Part shown: one piece after another, positions 8,456 through 18,261 of the stretch
How positions within the stretch are numbered: the first letter of the stretch is position 1
Layout of the letters: every line of letters starts with the position of its first letter
Assembly (NCBI RefSeq): GCF_001305515.1
Contig: NZ_LJYW01000001.1
Span: 3,228,734-3,292,733 of the forward strand
DNA: 64,000 nt
Source of the DNA: Prosthecodimorpha hirschii
GTDB taxonomy: Bacteria; Pseudomonadota; Alphaproteobacteria; Rhizobiales; Ancalomicrobiaceae
Direction of reading: 5' to 3'
Notes under the pieces: generated by a model
Seen by the model: the letters and a program-made list of their open reading frames with translations, nothing else
What the model was told of the DNA's origin: nothing
Databases searched by the model: none
Made by a program: the position numbers and the translations under genes

Positions 8456-11158
8456 TTAAATTAAGTAATACTGCGACTCGCTCGATTCAACTGACATAGT
8501 GCCCCAATTTCGAAGCGCCGATACGACTTCTGGCGCCGTTAGTGGTGGAACAAGAAAATTGCCGTGCTGCCAGTCACAGCCCACATTTGTCAGAAAGTCA
8601 GCTTGGGACGGTCGTTCGATCTGTCCGGCTATCAGCGCCAAGCCAAGCCGATGCAAGAGGTCCAGCAGGCCCACCACTATTGCCTGATTGAAGCCGTCGC
8701 CCTCGAGATTCGCGACGAAGCCATCGGCAATACGGACACCGAAGATCGGCAACTGGTGTAATTGGGCCAAGGATGCCTGGCCCTCTCCGAACTGGTCCAG
8801 AATGAAGGTAACACCAAGCGCATGTAAGCGGTTCATTTGTTTGAAGGCAATGTCGGCGCCTCGCGACGATATCGCATCCTCATTTATTGCCAAGCAGAGT
8901 ACCGACGGCTCTAAGTGATGTTCATCAAGGCGGAGAAGGAGTTCATCGGCAAATTCTGATGATCGGAGCTGTGACGACGACACTCGGACAAGAAGACGCC
9001 CGTAGCGAATACCATCCGCCTCTAATCTTGACGCCAACGCTAACGCTTCAGAGAGAATTATTCCAATAGCTGCGATGGATACGTCGTTATCTTTAAGCGC
9101 TGACTCTACGTGATCCTTTGAAAGATCGCCGGCATCGGAGTGGACAAATGCCAGTTCAACGGCCAATGCCTCACAGGTGGTTCCATCGCGATCAACTATG
9201 GGCTGGAATGTTGCATGATACAGCCCCGACTTGAGAGCCTTAAGAACCTCTCTCTTTGCATATTCTCGCGCTAGCAATGATTCCCGTAATTTTGGTGAGA
9301 AAAATATAAATCTATTCCTCCCAAGTGATTTTGCTTTGTACAGCGCGAGATCAGCAGCCTTCATAAGATCTTCGGGATCCAGCGCATCATTTGGATATAT
9401 GCTGGTACCTATGCTTGACGAAAAATGTCTTATATCCCCCGACAGCTCAAGCGGGAGACGAATTGCGCGCGCGAGGCCCTCCAGTGGACCAACCAATTCC
9501 TCGGCATCACCAATGCCCTCAAAAATCACGGCGAATTCGTCGCCACCGAGGCGGGCCGCTGAATCGGTCCTCGTTAGGACATCGGATATTCGTTCGGCAA
9601 TTGCCTTCAGAAGGCCGTCACCCGCATCATGCCCTAGAGTGTCATTGACCAATTTGAAGTGATCAATATCGAAGATCGCCAACCCAACTTTCTTGCCAGA
9701 TCGCTTAGCCCGCTCGATGGCATCAGATAGTGTCTTGTTGAAATTTAATCGATTTGGCAAACCAGTAAGTGGATCGATATTCGCAAGGCGCCATAGCATT
9801 TTTTCTTGATTTCGCCTAACTGTAATATCTTGAAAAACCAATAGCATCTGCACTTGGCCAACTAGATCGACTAGTGGACTACCGGTTACTATGACTGATA
9901 TCCGTTGACCGGATGTGTCAGCCAACTCCATTTCATGAGGGCCGTATCGCCAGTCGTCTGTTAATGCCTGTAGAAAGGGAGCAACAGCATTTTGATCTTG
10001 GGCCAAGACATCCTGAAATGTTAGTCCGGCAAAAGCTTCGGGTGGAATACCAAGCAGCGCGGCAAAGGACTGACTTTGGAGGACAAATTTTTGAGTTTCG
10101 ACATCAACAAGAGCCATGCCGACCGGAGAAAGTGCAAATATCGACCGAAAGCGTTCTTCATTCACCCGGATCCTTTCTTCAGCTAACCGGCGTTCGGTTA
10201 CATCGGCGTGAGTGCCGATCATTCGTAGAGGGGTTCCATCCGGCCCGCGTTCTACAACCCGTCCGCGATCGCGGATCCAGACCCAATGTCCATCCTTGTG
10301 ACGCATGCGAAACTCAGCTTCAAACTGAGGCGCCTGTCCGGCAAGATGGGCTTGATTTGCTGCTTCCACGGCCGCGCGATCGTCCAGATGCATGAGCGTC
10401 AGCCAAAGATCATCCGCGTCGGTCAGCTCGTTTGGTCCGTATCCGATTAAGCTTTTCCATATCGGAGAATAATATGTTTTGCCTTTTGCCAGGTCGATAT
10501 CCCAGACCCCCTGACGAGCGCTGTCCAGAGCAAAACTCCAACGTTGCTCAAGTGCCTGTATGTCTGTGCGGTATTTTTCGTTTGCGTCCTCCAATTCCTT
10601 TCTTTTTGCTGATTGAAGGAGAATGATTCCAAAAACCGCATTTGACAGAGACGTCAGACAGAATAGTTTTATAGCTGCCTGCATATGCAAATACATAACA
10701 GAGGGTATAATCAATATAGCCACAACTTGACCAACCGCGGCAGTTAAAAATGAGATCGTTACTAACGCTGATATAGAGTATCGCTTTCCAAATTTGTATG
10801 CAAAAATACAGCTGATAATATACGTAGCGACAATTGAAATGGCACCAGCACTTGCGCCGACACCACCGCCCAAAAATCTCTGTATGATTTCAGCAACCGC
10901 GACAATACCACCAGAGAGAATTCCTCCGAACAACGTTGCCAGCACAACAAATGAAGTCCGTAGGCCAAGATAAATACCCTCCTCAATTTGAAGGGCAAAT
11001 GCCTCTGCGGATAGTGCAGCTATAGAAAAGTGAAACCCGAGAGTAACATATCGGAGGTTGAGTGACAATTTTGACAGCATAGGCTCAATTTGAGCCCATG
11101 CGCACGCAGAGAGCGCTAGGATGGCTAGGTTGGCAAGCAAGGCAGACCAGACAGACAT
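8456..11158 (-). CDS. Membrane PAS-GGDEF-EAL protein (diguanylate cyclase with degenerate EAL)
   Basis: 900 residues. About six hydrophobic segments lie in residues 1-185 (5TM-type sensor region), then two PAS/PAC repeats (about 205-325 and 335-450), a GGDEF domain (455-620; ARLGGDEFAVIF at 536-547) and an EAL-like domain (635-885). The GGDEF active site is intact. The inhibitory RxxD site is not canonical: TRTD has Thr where Arg is expected. The EAL part lacks key residues: the EAL motif is VEL, the DDFG.G loop is DQFGEG, and LEITE is LAINE. It therefore probably makes c-di-GMP without hydrolysing it. The AT-rich N-terminal half shares base composition with the convergent BLUF gene. Confidence 0.9.
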   Translation of the reverse strand: MSVWSALLANLAILALSACAWAQIEPMLSKLSLNLRYVTLGFHFSIAALSAEAFALQIEEGIYLGLRTSFVVLATLFGGILSGGIVAVAEIIQRFLGGGVGASAGAISIVATYIISCIFAYKFGKRYSISALVTISFLTAAVGQVVAILIIPSVMYLHMQAAIKLFCLTSLSNAVFGIILLQSAKRKELEDANEKYRTDIQALEQRWSFALDSARQGVWDIDLAKGKTYYSPIWKSLIGYGPNELTDADDLWLTLMHLDDRAAVEAANQAHLAGQAPQFEAEFRMRHKDGHWVWIRDRGRVVERGPDGTPLRMIGTHADVTERRLAEERIRVNEERFRSIFALSPVGMALVDVETQKFVLQSQSFAALLGIPPEAFAGLTFQDVLAQDQNAVAPFLQALTDDWRYGPHEMELADTSGQRISVIVTGSPLVDLVGQVQMLLVFQDITVRRNQEKMLWRLANIDPLTGLPNRLNFNKTLSDAIERAKRSGKKVGLAIFDIDHFKLVNDTLGHDAGDGLLKAIAERISDVLTRTDSAARLGGDEFAVIFEGIGDAEELVGPLEGLARAIRLPLELSGDIRHFSSSIGTSIYPNDALDPEDLMKAADLALYKAKSLGRNRFIFFSPKLRESLLAREYAKREVLKALKSGLYHATFQPIVDRDGTTCEALAVELAFVHSDAGDLSKDHVESALKDNDVSIAAIGIILSEALALASRLEADGIRYGRLLVRVSSSQLRSSEFADELLLRLDEHHLEPSVLCLAINEDAISSRGADIAFKQMNRLHALGVTFILDQFGEGQASLAQLHQLPIFGVRIADGFVANLEGDGFNQAIVVGLLDLLHRLGLALIAGQIERPSQADFLTNVGCDWQHGNFLVPPLTAPEVVSALRNWGTMSVESSESQYYLI

Positions 11159-11751
11159 GACCCATGAGCCCCAATCGTGGAGCCGAATGATGGTTATAAA
11201 TATTGAATGATTCGTTCACTGGTTCACGGAGAACTGCTCAACTTTAGAGGTCACTATCAGACTGCTTGATAACCTACCACTTGGTCGCCCTTGAGGGTCA
11301 TCATGTCGCCATTTTGATAGTTGAGCTCGATTTCAAGGCTTCCGACGTTCTGTAACTCGGCTACGCCGTCTCCGAGGACCCCAGATACGTTGACCGAGGT
11401 TTGCGTCGGCAACGGCCTCCTAGACGATCACGGGACGGTCGATACTCGAATTCGCAAACAGCTAGCCTAGTTCGAAAACGTCAATTCTATCTGTTCCGAA
11501 GTATTCGCTGACGCGGAAAACGTCAAATTTGGCGGAGAGACTGTCCTTGATCGCTGAGGTCTCGCGGTTGAGCAGGCCCGCCGCGTCGGCGGACGTGGAC
11601 AGGGCGACGCTTGTCGGACGGGCACCTCGAAGAACCCAGCCCGCCGCCGCTTTTGGACCGGAGAGCGCCCATTCGCGCGGCGTTGACAGACGGGTCGCTC
11701 GTGGTGCTTTCTGGCCTTTGACGCTGCGTCCGCCCCCGTCCGGGGCCTTCC
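11159..11751. other. About 590 bp without an intact gene; possible gene-end remnant on minus strand
   Basis: On the minus strand a frame without a start encodes SVNVSGVLGDGVAELQNVGS and ends GDQVVGYQAV at a stop at 11257-11259. It looks like the tail of a truncated beta-rich protein, which I cannot identify. The remainder shows nothing recognisable. Confidence 0.35.
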
Positions 11752-12486
11752 TCAGGCTGTCTTCGGGCGCTCGGCGAGCCAGAGGTAGCAGCGGAAGTTG
11801 TATGTCAGGTTGGCCAGGGCGATCTTAGTCGTCGCCCGGGCGAGGCCGATGGTGCGGACGATGAGCCCGAGGGCGCATTTCTGGTCGGCGAAGACCCCCT
11901 TTACGCCGGAGCGCACCTTCGATCGCGCCCGGTTGGCCTTCCTCTGCGACGGCGCCAGGTCGTGCCTGGGCTGCCCGCGGAAGTGGATCTTCGACGTCAG
12001 CCCGCGCTCGGCCAGGTGCTTCTCGTTCGCCTGGGAGCGATAAGCGGTGTCAGCCCAGACGCCGCTCACCGTGTTCTTCGCCAGCACCGCCGGCAGCTGC
12101 GCGCCGTCGTGGGCGGCCGCCTAGGTGCCCGTGAAGGCGCGGATCAGCCGGTGCGCCGCGTCGATGCCGACATGGTTCTTGTAACCGAACATCGGGATGG
12201 CGATCTCCACCTTCGCCTTCGTGCCGTCTGGCCCGGCCTTGCGTGCCTTGGCGCGCTTCAGCGCCTTCATGCGCTCGGCCATCTCCGTCGGCACGCCGGC
12301 TCGCTTGCCGGCGTCGACCTCGGCCTTCTTCACCCACTCGTTCAGGGTCTGCGCCGTGCAGCCGATCTTCGCGGCGATCGACGTGATCGCAGCCCAGCGG
12401 GACGCATGCTCATGCTCGTGATCCAGCACCAGCCAGACAGCGCGCTCGCGGACTTCGGGCGAAAACTTGTTCGTCGTCTTGCTCAT
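11752..12486 (-). pseudogene. Chimeric transposase remnant: IS3-type OrfA start fused to IS5-type transposase
   Basis: From ATG 12486 the first about 75 residues are IS3-family OrfA ([20 protein letters not shown], then [20 protein letters not shown]). In the same frame the sequence becomes an IS5-family transposase ([20 protein letters not shown]). A TAG at about 12121 interrupts it, and the frame continues as the IS5 C-terminus (SGVWADTAYRSQANEKHLAE, TKIALANLTYNFRCYLWL) to 11752. The join at about 12260 reflects a deletion between two ISs. Neither part can be functional. Confidence 0.8.
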
Positions 12487-12507
12487 GGTGGCTCCACCTT
12501 CTCAGGA

Positions 12508-12539
12508 GTTGGAGCCTCCCGCAAACCCAGGGCGGTTCA
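12508..12539. repeat. IS3-family terminal inverted repeat (solo end)
   Basis: GTTGGAGCCTCC and AAACCCAGGGCGGTTCA lie just outside the OrfA start at 12486. A near-identical end occurs at 53850-53881 beside another OrfA start, and the mirrored form (TGAACTGCGTTGGGTTTCCC) at 16880. These are ends of related elements. Confidence 0.7.
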
Positions 12540-13094
12540 CGCTCACCGTTAACCGTGTGGAGCACCAGTCACTCGGCCGTGGAGGCGGCCGCATGGAGCG
12601 CGACCGGACAGCGGAGCTCGCCGATGTTCATCACACCCTTCCAACTGGCACGCGGTTTCACGGCAACACCCCATCGCTTCCCGATCGGAACTCAATCCCT
12701 GGAACGGCCGATTCGTTCCGCCATTCGAGCGCCAATGAGCCGGGAAGGCGGTAGCCCAGCCACCGGGCACCATCGCCATCACATGACTGCACGGACTCCC
12801 GATGACGGATTCCAGTTCAGAACGAGGACATCCCAGGGGGCAAGGTTGGAGGCGGCCGGGCCCAAATCATCGCTGCCCGCTGGGAACGGCGAGTAATCTG
12901 CCTAAAGCGGATTTTCCCTGTTCAGGTCCGCCTTGCGCTCCCGCCAATGAGTTTTCCTATTTTCCGTGCAAGGCCTCCCATTCGCTTTGAGGCCAACCTC
13001 TATGGAGAATTGACAAGCTCTGGCACAGTGTCGTGGGAGGAGCGGGCTCGGGGCGGAGCCGTGCGCTCGGGGCGACGGGGCGGAGACGCGGGAC
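12540..13094. other. About 550 bp without a supported gene
   Basis: No protein in any frame is convincing. The last about 80 bases are the leader of the caspase gene. Nothing else was seen. Confidence 0.5.
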
Positions 13095-16000
13095 ATGAGC
13101 GGTTTGCGCGAGACCATCGGATTGCGGCCCGCCGCCGCCATCGTCCGAAGCATCCGGACCGCCTGTATCCTGACCATGGCGTTCCTGGCAGCATCGGCCC
13201 ATGCTGCGTCGGCGACGCCCGTCGCCAAGCTCGACGGCGACGGCTTTGCGCCGTTCCTCGGGGCCTCGCAGCCCTGGCCGAAGATGGAACTCGAGGCTCG
13301 CGGTGCAGCCCGCCTGCTACCCAACCAGGGGCACGGATACCCCGTCGCCCATGCGGCGATGACTGCGGACGGATCGCTCGCCGCCAGTCTTTCGGGCGAC
13401 CGCGAGGTCAAGATCTGGGATGTCGCCAGCGGGCGGCTGATCGACACCCTCCTGACCGACAATGCCGACGACACGTTGTCGGTGGTTGCCTTCACGCCGG
13501 ACGGCGAAACCGTGCTGGCGGGCAACAATCGCGGTGAACTTATTGTCTGGGACCGCCTGCTCGGCGTCCAGCTCGACCGCCGCGCCTTGCAGGACGGCGA
13601 AATCACCGATGTTTCGGTCGCCCGCGACGGGCGACACTGGGTCACCGCCGCGAGGCAACCGGCCGGGCAGACATCCGAGCGTCGCACCTTGCACATCTTC
13701 CGCGTCGAGGATGGCGTCGAGCTCGACAACACGCTGCCGACGGGCGATTACATCTCCGCCCGCTTCCTGGGCGACGGCAAGCATATCCTCACCGTCGCGG
13801 CCGCGGGCTTTCAGGCATCGATCCGCATCGTGACGGTCGAGGGGGCGACCGGCCCAGGCTGGAGCGTCTCGGACTTCTCAAGTTGGGACAAGGGTAGGCT
13901 CGCCATTTCGCGCGACGGTCGCAAGGCAGCAATCATGATCAGGCGGACCGCCGTCATCCTGGACCTCACCACCGGCGCGGCGCGGACGACCCCGGAGGAG
14001 ATAGACCCGATCGACACCGTCGACTTCGCCCCCGACGGTGCATCCCTGACCGGCGTCACCGCGACCGGCGCGGTGGTGCGGTGGAAGACCGAAACCGGCG
14101 CGCTGATATCCCGGAACAAGCCGGCCGCCGATGCCGGCAGGACCTATCCGGTTGCGATCTACGGATTCCGTCCAGACGGCAAGGCCTTCTTGGCGCGCTG
14201 CGCTGACGGCCGCCTGCGGCTTGTCGACCCTGCCGTCGGCAAGCCGGTGCAGACCTTCGGCGAGGAGGTGACCGCAATCAATTCCATCGCCTGGATCGGC
14301 AGGGGACCAAACCTCATCACCGGTGGCGGGACCGCTGACATCTGGAACGCGGAGACGGGCGCGCGCCTGCGCCGCCTTGCGACCGGCAACGACGGCGTTA
14401 TGGTCGCCCTGCCCGACAAGGCCGGGACGCGGGTTTCGGTCGGCTATCGCGGGCTCGGCTTCAAGTCCTTCATGCTCGACGGCGATACGGCCCTGGCCGG
14501 GTACGTCGGCACGCTGGAACCGTTGACCCCCCAGCAGGAACGCGATCCCATCTCGAAAGCGCTCGCGCAGTCCACCCGCCGGCTCCTGTCGCAGAACTTC
14601 AATTTCGCCGGCTCCGACAATGGCCTACTGGCCGCCGGCGCGCGCAGCGACGGCATTGTCGACATCGTCGACATGGCCAAAGGCGCGCTCCTGCGCAAGG
14701 TTAAGCGAGCCGACGTACAGACCGCCCTCGCCTTCTCGCCCGACGGCAAGCGCCTTGCCTTGGGCAGCCTGGAGACTTCCAAGATCGATCTCATCGATGT
14801 CGCCGGCGGAGCAGTCGAAGGCAGTTTCGAGGGCCACAGCTGGGCAATTCGGGGGCTCGCCTTCTCGCCGGACGGCAAGATGCTGGCGAGCGCGAGCGGC
14901 GACCGGACGGTCCGCACCTGGGACGTCGCGAGCCGCAAGCCACTGCAGGTGATGAAGGGTCACAACGGCGTGGTCCGGGCGGTGGCCTTCAGCGCAGACG
15001 GAACCCGCCTCGTCTCGGGCGACAGCTACGGCAATGTCATGCTGTGGTCGGCCGCCGACGGCAAGGCGCTGGCAACCGGCCGCGGCCACGAGGGCCAGGT
15101 GCAGGCGGTAGCAATGGCACCGGATGGACGCAGCTTCGCCTCCGCGGCCGTCGACGGCACCGTGCGCCTCTGGTCGTCGGCCAACAGCGAATTGCTGGCG
15201 ACCCTGATCGCGACCCGGGACGGCGGTTGGCTGGCCATGACGCCGGAGGGCTTCTTCACCGGATCCGGCGGCAGTGGCCGGCTTCTCAGCATCGTCCAAG
15301 GCGACAAAGTGGTGGGCATCGACCAAGTCTACGACCAGCTCTACCGGCCCGATCTGGTCCGTGAGAAGCTCGCCGGTGATCCGAACGGGATCGTTCGGCA
15401 GGCCGCTGCGCGCATCAGCCTCGACAAGACCCTCGCATCGGGTGAGCCGCCCGCGGTGGCTTTCAGCGCTGCTCTCGCCAAGGTTTCGGCTGAGCGGCTG
15501 AGCCTGACCGCCGAGATCGCCGACCGGGGCGGCGGCATCGGGCGCATCGAATGGCGCGTCAACGGCGTCACGCTCGGGCTCACCGAGCGCGGGATCGGGC
15601 GTACCGAAATGGGCGACACCGGCTCCGCGACCGGCGCGCCGGTACGCAAGGTGTCGCAGGAGGTCACGCTGGCGGCGGGGCCGAACCGGATCGAGGTCGT
15701 CGCCTACAACAACGGCAACGTGATCGCCTCAGTACCGGCGACGATCACCATCACCCGCGACGCGCCGGCGCCGAAAGGCGGCGGCCGGCTCTTTGTGCTC
15801 GCGATTGGCGTGAACGACTATTTCGACAGTCGCTTCGCCCTCGCCTTTGCAGTTCCGGACGCACGGGCGGTGGCGGACGCGCTCACCCGGGCCGGCGGAC
15901 TGCATGCCGCGATCGAGACCCGGCTGGTGCTCGACCAGGATGTTTCGGCCGAGCGGCTCGACGCCGCCTTCACCGATCTGAGCGGCCGGATGCGGCCGGA

Positions 16001-16811
16001 AGACACCTTCGTCCTGTTCGTCGCCGGCCACGGCAAGACGGTGGACGGCCGCTACTACTATCTCCCGCGTGATTTCCGGTATCGCGATCAGACCTCCTTC
16101 GCCACCTCCGGCATCGGTCAGGATCGGTTCCAAGGCTGGCTTGCCCGCATCCCGGCGCAGCGCAGCGTGCTTCTGTTCGATACCTGTGAAAGCGGTTCGC
16201 TCACCGGCGACCGCGTCGCCATGCGTGGCATCGAACGGGCTGTCGCTATGGAGAAGATGACCGCCGCCATGGGTCGTACCACCATTGCCGCCGCAAGCGA
16301 CGACAAGCCGGCCCTGGAAGGCTATCGGGGCCACGGAGTCTTCACCTACGCCCTACTCCAGGGCATAGGCGCCGCAGACAGCAACAGAGACGGGAAGGTC
16401 GACGTGCTGGAACTGATCCGCTATTTGGACGAGGCAGTGCCTGCGCTGTCTGACAAGGCCTTCAAGCTCCGTCAGGTCCCGCAGGCGAAGTTCTCCGGCA
16501 ACAACTTCGCGCTGGCGACTGCCACTGCCATCGTTGCGGACGGTGCCGCCCCAGCACCCGATCCGGCCCGGGCAGGTTCGGGCAACGCGGCCACCCTTGC
16601 GCCCCCTTCCGCGTCCGAAGCGAGGCCGACCCATGTCATTCTCGGACGGGCGGATGTCCTGGCGGCCGCCGGTATGGGCACGGTCGTCACCACCCTCCAG
16701 CCCGGCTCCCTTGTCACTGCAGTGCGCTCCGAGAATGGCTGGACGTTCATCGCCCGCGACGGCAAGCCGCTCGGCCACGTCCGTGATGGCCTCCTGGCAC
16801 GAATGCAGTAA
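13095..16811 (+). CDS. Exported WD40-repeat caspase-like peptidase (C14 family) with C-terminal SH3-like domain
   Basis: 1238 residues. A signal peptide is likely (about residues 20-42, ACILTMAFLAASAHA). WD40-type repeats fill about residues 75-710, clearest at LAFSPDGKMLASASGDRTVR and the two repeats after it. A caspase-like domain starts at about 895 (LFVLAIGVNDYF) with catalytic His979 in VAGHGK and Cys1031 in FDTCESG. The last about 70 residues (ILGRADVLAAAGMGTVVTTL...) look like an SH3-type wall-binding module. The domain order suggests a cysteine protease controlled by a beta-propeller. Signal peptide and SH3-like tail point to the cell envelope rather than cytosolic immunity. It stands alone between IS scars; no substrate gene is evident. 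Confidence 0.85.
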   Translation: MSGLRETIGLRPAAAIVRSIRTACILTMAFLAASAHAASATPVAKLDGDGFAPFLGASQPWPKMELEARGAARLLPNQGHGYPVAHAAMTADGSLAASLSGDREVKIWDVASGRLIDTLLTDNADDTLSVVAFTPDGETVLAGNNRGELIVWDRLLGVQLDRRALQDGEITDVSVARDGRHWVTAARQPAGQTSERRTLHIFRVEDGVELDNTLPTGDYISARFLGDGKHILTVAAAGFQASIRIVTVEGATGPGWSVSDFSSWDKGRLAISRDGRKAAIMIRRTAVILDLTTGAARTTPEEIDPIDTVDFAPDGASLTGVTATGAVVRWKTETGALISRNKPAADAGRTYPVAIYGFRPDGKAFLARCADGRLRLVDPAVGKPVQTFGEEVTAINSIAWIGRGPNLITGGGTADIWNAETGARLRRLATGNDGVMVALPDKAGTRVSVGYRGLGFKSFMLDGDTALAGYVGTLEPLTPQQERDPISKALAQSTRRLLSQNFNFAGSDNGLLAAGARSDGIVDIVDMAKGALLRKVKRADVQTALAFSPDGKRLALGSLETSKIDLIDVAGGAVEGSFEGHSWAIRGLAFSPDGKMLASASGDRTVRTWDVASRKPLQVMKGHNGVVRAVAFSADGTRLVSGDSYGNVMLWSAADGKALATGRGHEGQVQAVAMAPDGRSFASAAVDGTVRLWSSANSELLATLIATRDGGWLAMTPEGFFTGSGGSGRLLSIVQGDKVVGIDQVYDQLYRPDLVREKLAGDPNGIVRQAAARISLDKTLASGEPPAVAFSAALAKVSAERLSLTAEIADRGGGIGRIEWRVNGVTLGLTERGIGRTEMGDTGSATGAPVRKVSQEVTLAAGPNRIEVVAYNNGNVIASVPATITITRDAPAPKGGGRLFVLAIGVNDYFDSRFALAFAVPDARAVADALTRAGGLHAAIETRLVLDQDVSAERLDAAFTDLSGRMRPEDTFVLFVAGHGKTVDGRYYYLPRDFRYRDQTSFATSGIGQDRFQGWLARIPAQRSVLLFDTCESGSLTGDRVAMRGIERAVAMEKMTAAMGRTTIAAASDDKPALEGYRGHGVFTYALLQGIGAADSNRDGKVDVLELIRYLDEAVPALSDKAFKLRQVPQAKFSGNNFALATATAIVADGAAPAPDPARAGSGNAATLAPPSASEARPTHVILGRADVLAAAGMGTVVTTLQPGSLVTAVRSENGWTFIARDGKPLGHVRDGLLARMQ

Positions 16812-16879
16812 AGTGGGTGTGTGGTGTTGATGTAGATGGTTCTTTTAGCCAAACACCGGCTACTCCAACAGTGCCCTGT

Positions 16880-17226
16880 TGAACTGCGTTGGGTTTCCCG
16901 GAGGCTTGATTGCTTGAGTCCTACGCGACCATCTTGAGGTTCTCAAGGGTTGCGTAGTAGTTCGCTTCCGCCTGGGCGGGCGGGATGTTGCCGATCGGCT
17001 GCAGCAGGCGCCGGAGGTTGAACCAATCGGCCCATTCGAGGGTCTTAAACCCCACCGCCCCGAACGACTTCCACGGCCCGAGCCGGTGGATGACCTCGGT
17101 CTTGAACAACCCGATTATGCTCTCGGCGAGCGCGTTGTCGTAGCTATCGCCGACGCTGCCGACGGAGGGATCGATGCCGGCCTCGGCAAGCCGCTCAGTG
17201 CAGCGGATGCTGACATATTGGGCGGA
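16880..17226 (-). pseudogene. IS3-family OrfB 3' fragment with its terminal repeat
   Basis: The frame ending at 16921 encodes the C-terminal part of an IS3 integrase (GDSYDNALAESIIGLFKTEV, then a PIGNIPPAQAEANYYATLE tail). The catalytic Glu of DDE is in the ALAESI motif, but the upstream two Asp residues are missing. Its outer repeat (TGAACTGCGTTGGGTTTCCC) starts at 16880. The element is cut at about 17226 by the IS30 remnant. Confidence 0.8.
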
Positions 17227-17227
17227 T

Positions 17228-17805
17228 TCAAGCGGTCGTCGCAATGGGTTGTTTCTCGGCTTGCCTGAGTAGTGCGTCAAGCGCCTCAGCGGGTGTCTTC
17301 CAGCCGAGTGTCTTCCTCGGCCGTGCGTTGAGCGCGGCGGCTATGGCGGCGATCTCGTCTCGTCCATGAGCGCTGAGGTCCGTTCCTTTCGGGAAGTACT
17401 GGCGCAGCAGCCCATTGGTGTTTTCGTTGGTGGGGCGCTGCCAGGGGCTGTGCGGATCGCAGAAGTAGACGTCGAGGCCGGCGTCGACCTTCAGCCGGGC
17501 GTGCTCCGCCATCTCGGACCCTTGATCCCAGGTCAGCGACCGCTTCAGTTCATCCGGAAGGCCGACGATCGTCCGCGTGACGGCCTCACGGACGGCCTTC
17601 GCGCCGTGACCAGCCAGCGGCAGTCCATTCTTCACTCGCGGTGTCTCCCCATAGCCAAGCATCCGCGGCAGGTGCAGCAACAGGGTGAAGCGGGTGGTGC
17701 GTTCCACCAGCGTGCCGATTGCGGAGCGGTTGAGGCCCAGGATCAGGTCGCCCTCCCAATGCCCGGGCACGGCGCGGTCAGCCGCTTCCGCAGGCCGCTA
17801 GCTGA
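17228..17805 (-). pseudogene. IS30-family transposase, C-terminal fragment
   Basis: The open frame from 17770 encodes PGHWEGDLILGLNRSAIGTL, LTWDQGSEMAEHARLKVDAG and DPHSPWQRPTNENTNGLLRQ, which hold the D, D and E catalytic motifs of IS30 transposases; it stops at 17228. Family-like residues continue a little upstream of the ATG and then end abruptly at about 17800. The N-terminal HTH is missing, so it is truncated. Confidence 0.85.
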
Positions 17806-17807
17806 TC

Positions 17808-18102
17808 ATGATCTCGGGTGTGACAAAGCCCTTGCCGCGTCCCCGTGTCCTCATCGTCGCGGTGGTCATCGTAAGCATCCGGCGAAGGCCTCGCCGGAGG
17901 CGTACTGGTCATCGCCACCGCGGCGATCTTCGCCGCTGGCCGCAAGGCGGGCGCCGCCGCCGAGGCGGCGAAAGGCCGCGAGGCCGAACTCAAATCCCAG
18001 AAGGAGGTCTCCGATGCAAAGGACCGGATGCTCGAAGCGGGCGCTGCCGCTCCTCGTGATCGCGACGCTCTCACTAACTGCCTGCGCGACGGCGCCTTCT
18101 AG
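17808..18102 (+). pseudogene. Broken Rz-like i-spanin gene
   Basis: In the frame ending at the TAG 18100-18102 the sequence encodes a hydrophobic segment (GVLVIATAAIFAAGRKAGAA) and then an Ala/Glu/Lys-rich helix (EAAKGREAELKSQKEVSDAK), the Rz plan. That frame is open only from 17875 and has no start. A second frame from ATG 17808 supplies a plausible N-terminus (MISGVTKPLPRPRVLIVAVV), so a frameshift near 17875 or the adjacent IS30 junction has broken the gene. It overlaps an Rz1-like gene, as in the cassette at 1005-1575. Confidence 0.55.
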
Positions 18103-18259
18103 GCCGTCCGTCGTCTGCCCGCCGGTGGCGATATACGACCGCGCCTTCCAGGCACAGCTTGCCGACGAAATCCAGCGCCTGCCGCCCGGCGCGGCGCTCG
18201 AACGGGCGATGCTGGACTACGCGCGCCTGCGCGATCAGGCGCGTAGTTGCCGAGTGTGA
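18014..18259 (+). CDS. Rz1-like lipoprotein (o-spanin), second copy
   Basis: An 81-residue protein from ATG 18014 with AAGGAGG at 18001-18007. A signal sequence ends in a lipobox (TLSLTACA, Cys at about residue 25) and is followed by a Pro-containing segment. It lies out of frame within the 3' end of an Rz-like pseudogene, the usual nested arrangement. It differs clearly from the lipoprotein at 1267, so it comes from another prophage. Without an intact partner it is probably nonfunctional. Confidence 0.55.
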   Translation: MQRTGCSKRALPLLVIATLSLTACATAPSRPSVVCPPVAIYDRAFQAQLADEIQRLPPGAALERAMLDYARLRDQARSCRV

Positions 18260-18261
18260 TG

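Noticed and set aside
13095-16811. Caspase as a subunit of a cytoplasmic defence operon
   Set aside because: It has a likely signal peptide, stands alone and is separated from DISARM by IS scars.
16880-17805. A composite transposon carrying the caspase gene between the IS scars at 12.5 and 16.9 kb
   Set aside because: The IS3 pieces come from different parts of the element and are truncated by other ISs, so there is no pair of intact matching ends.
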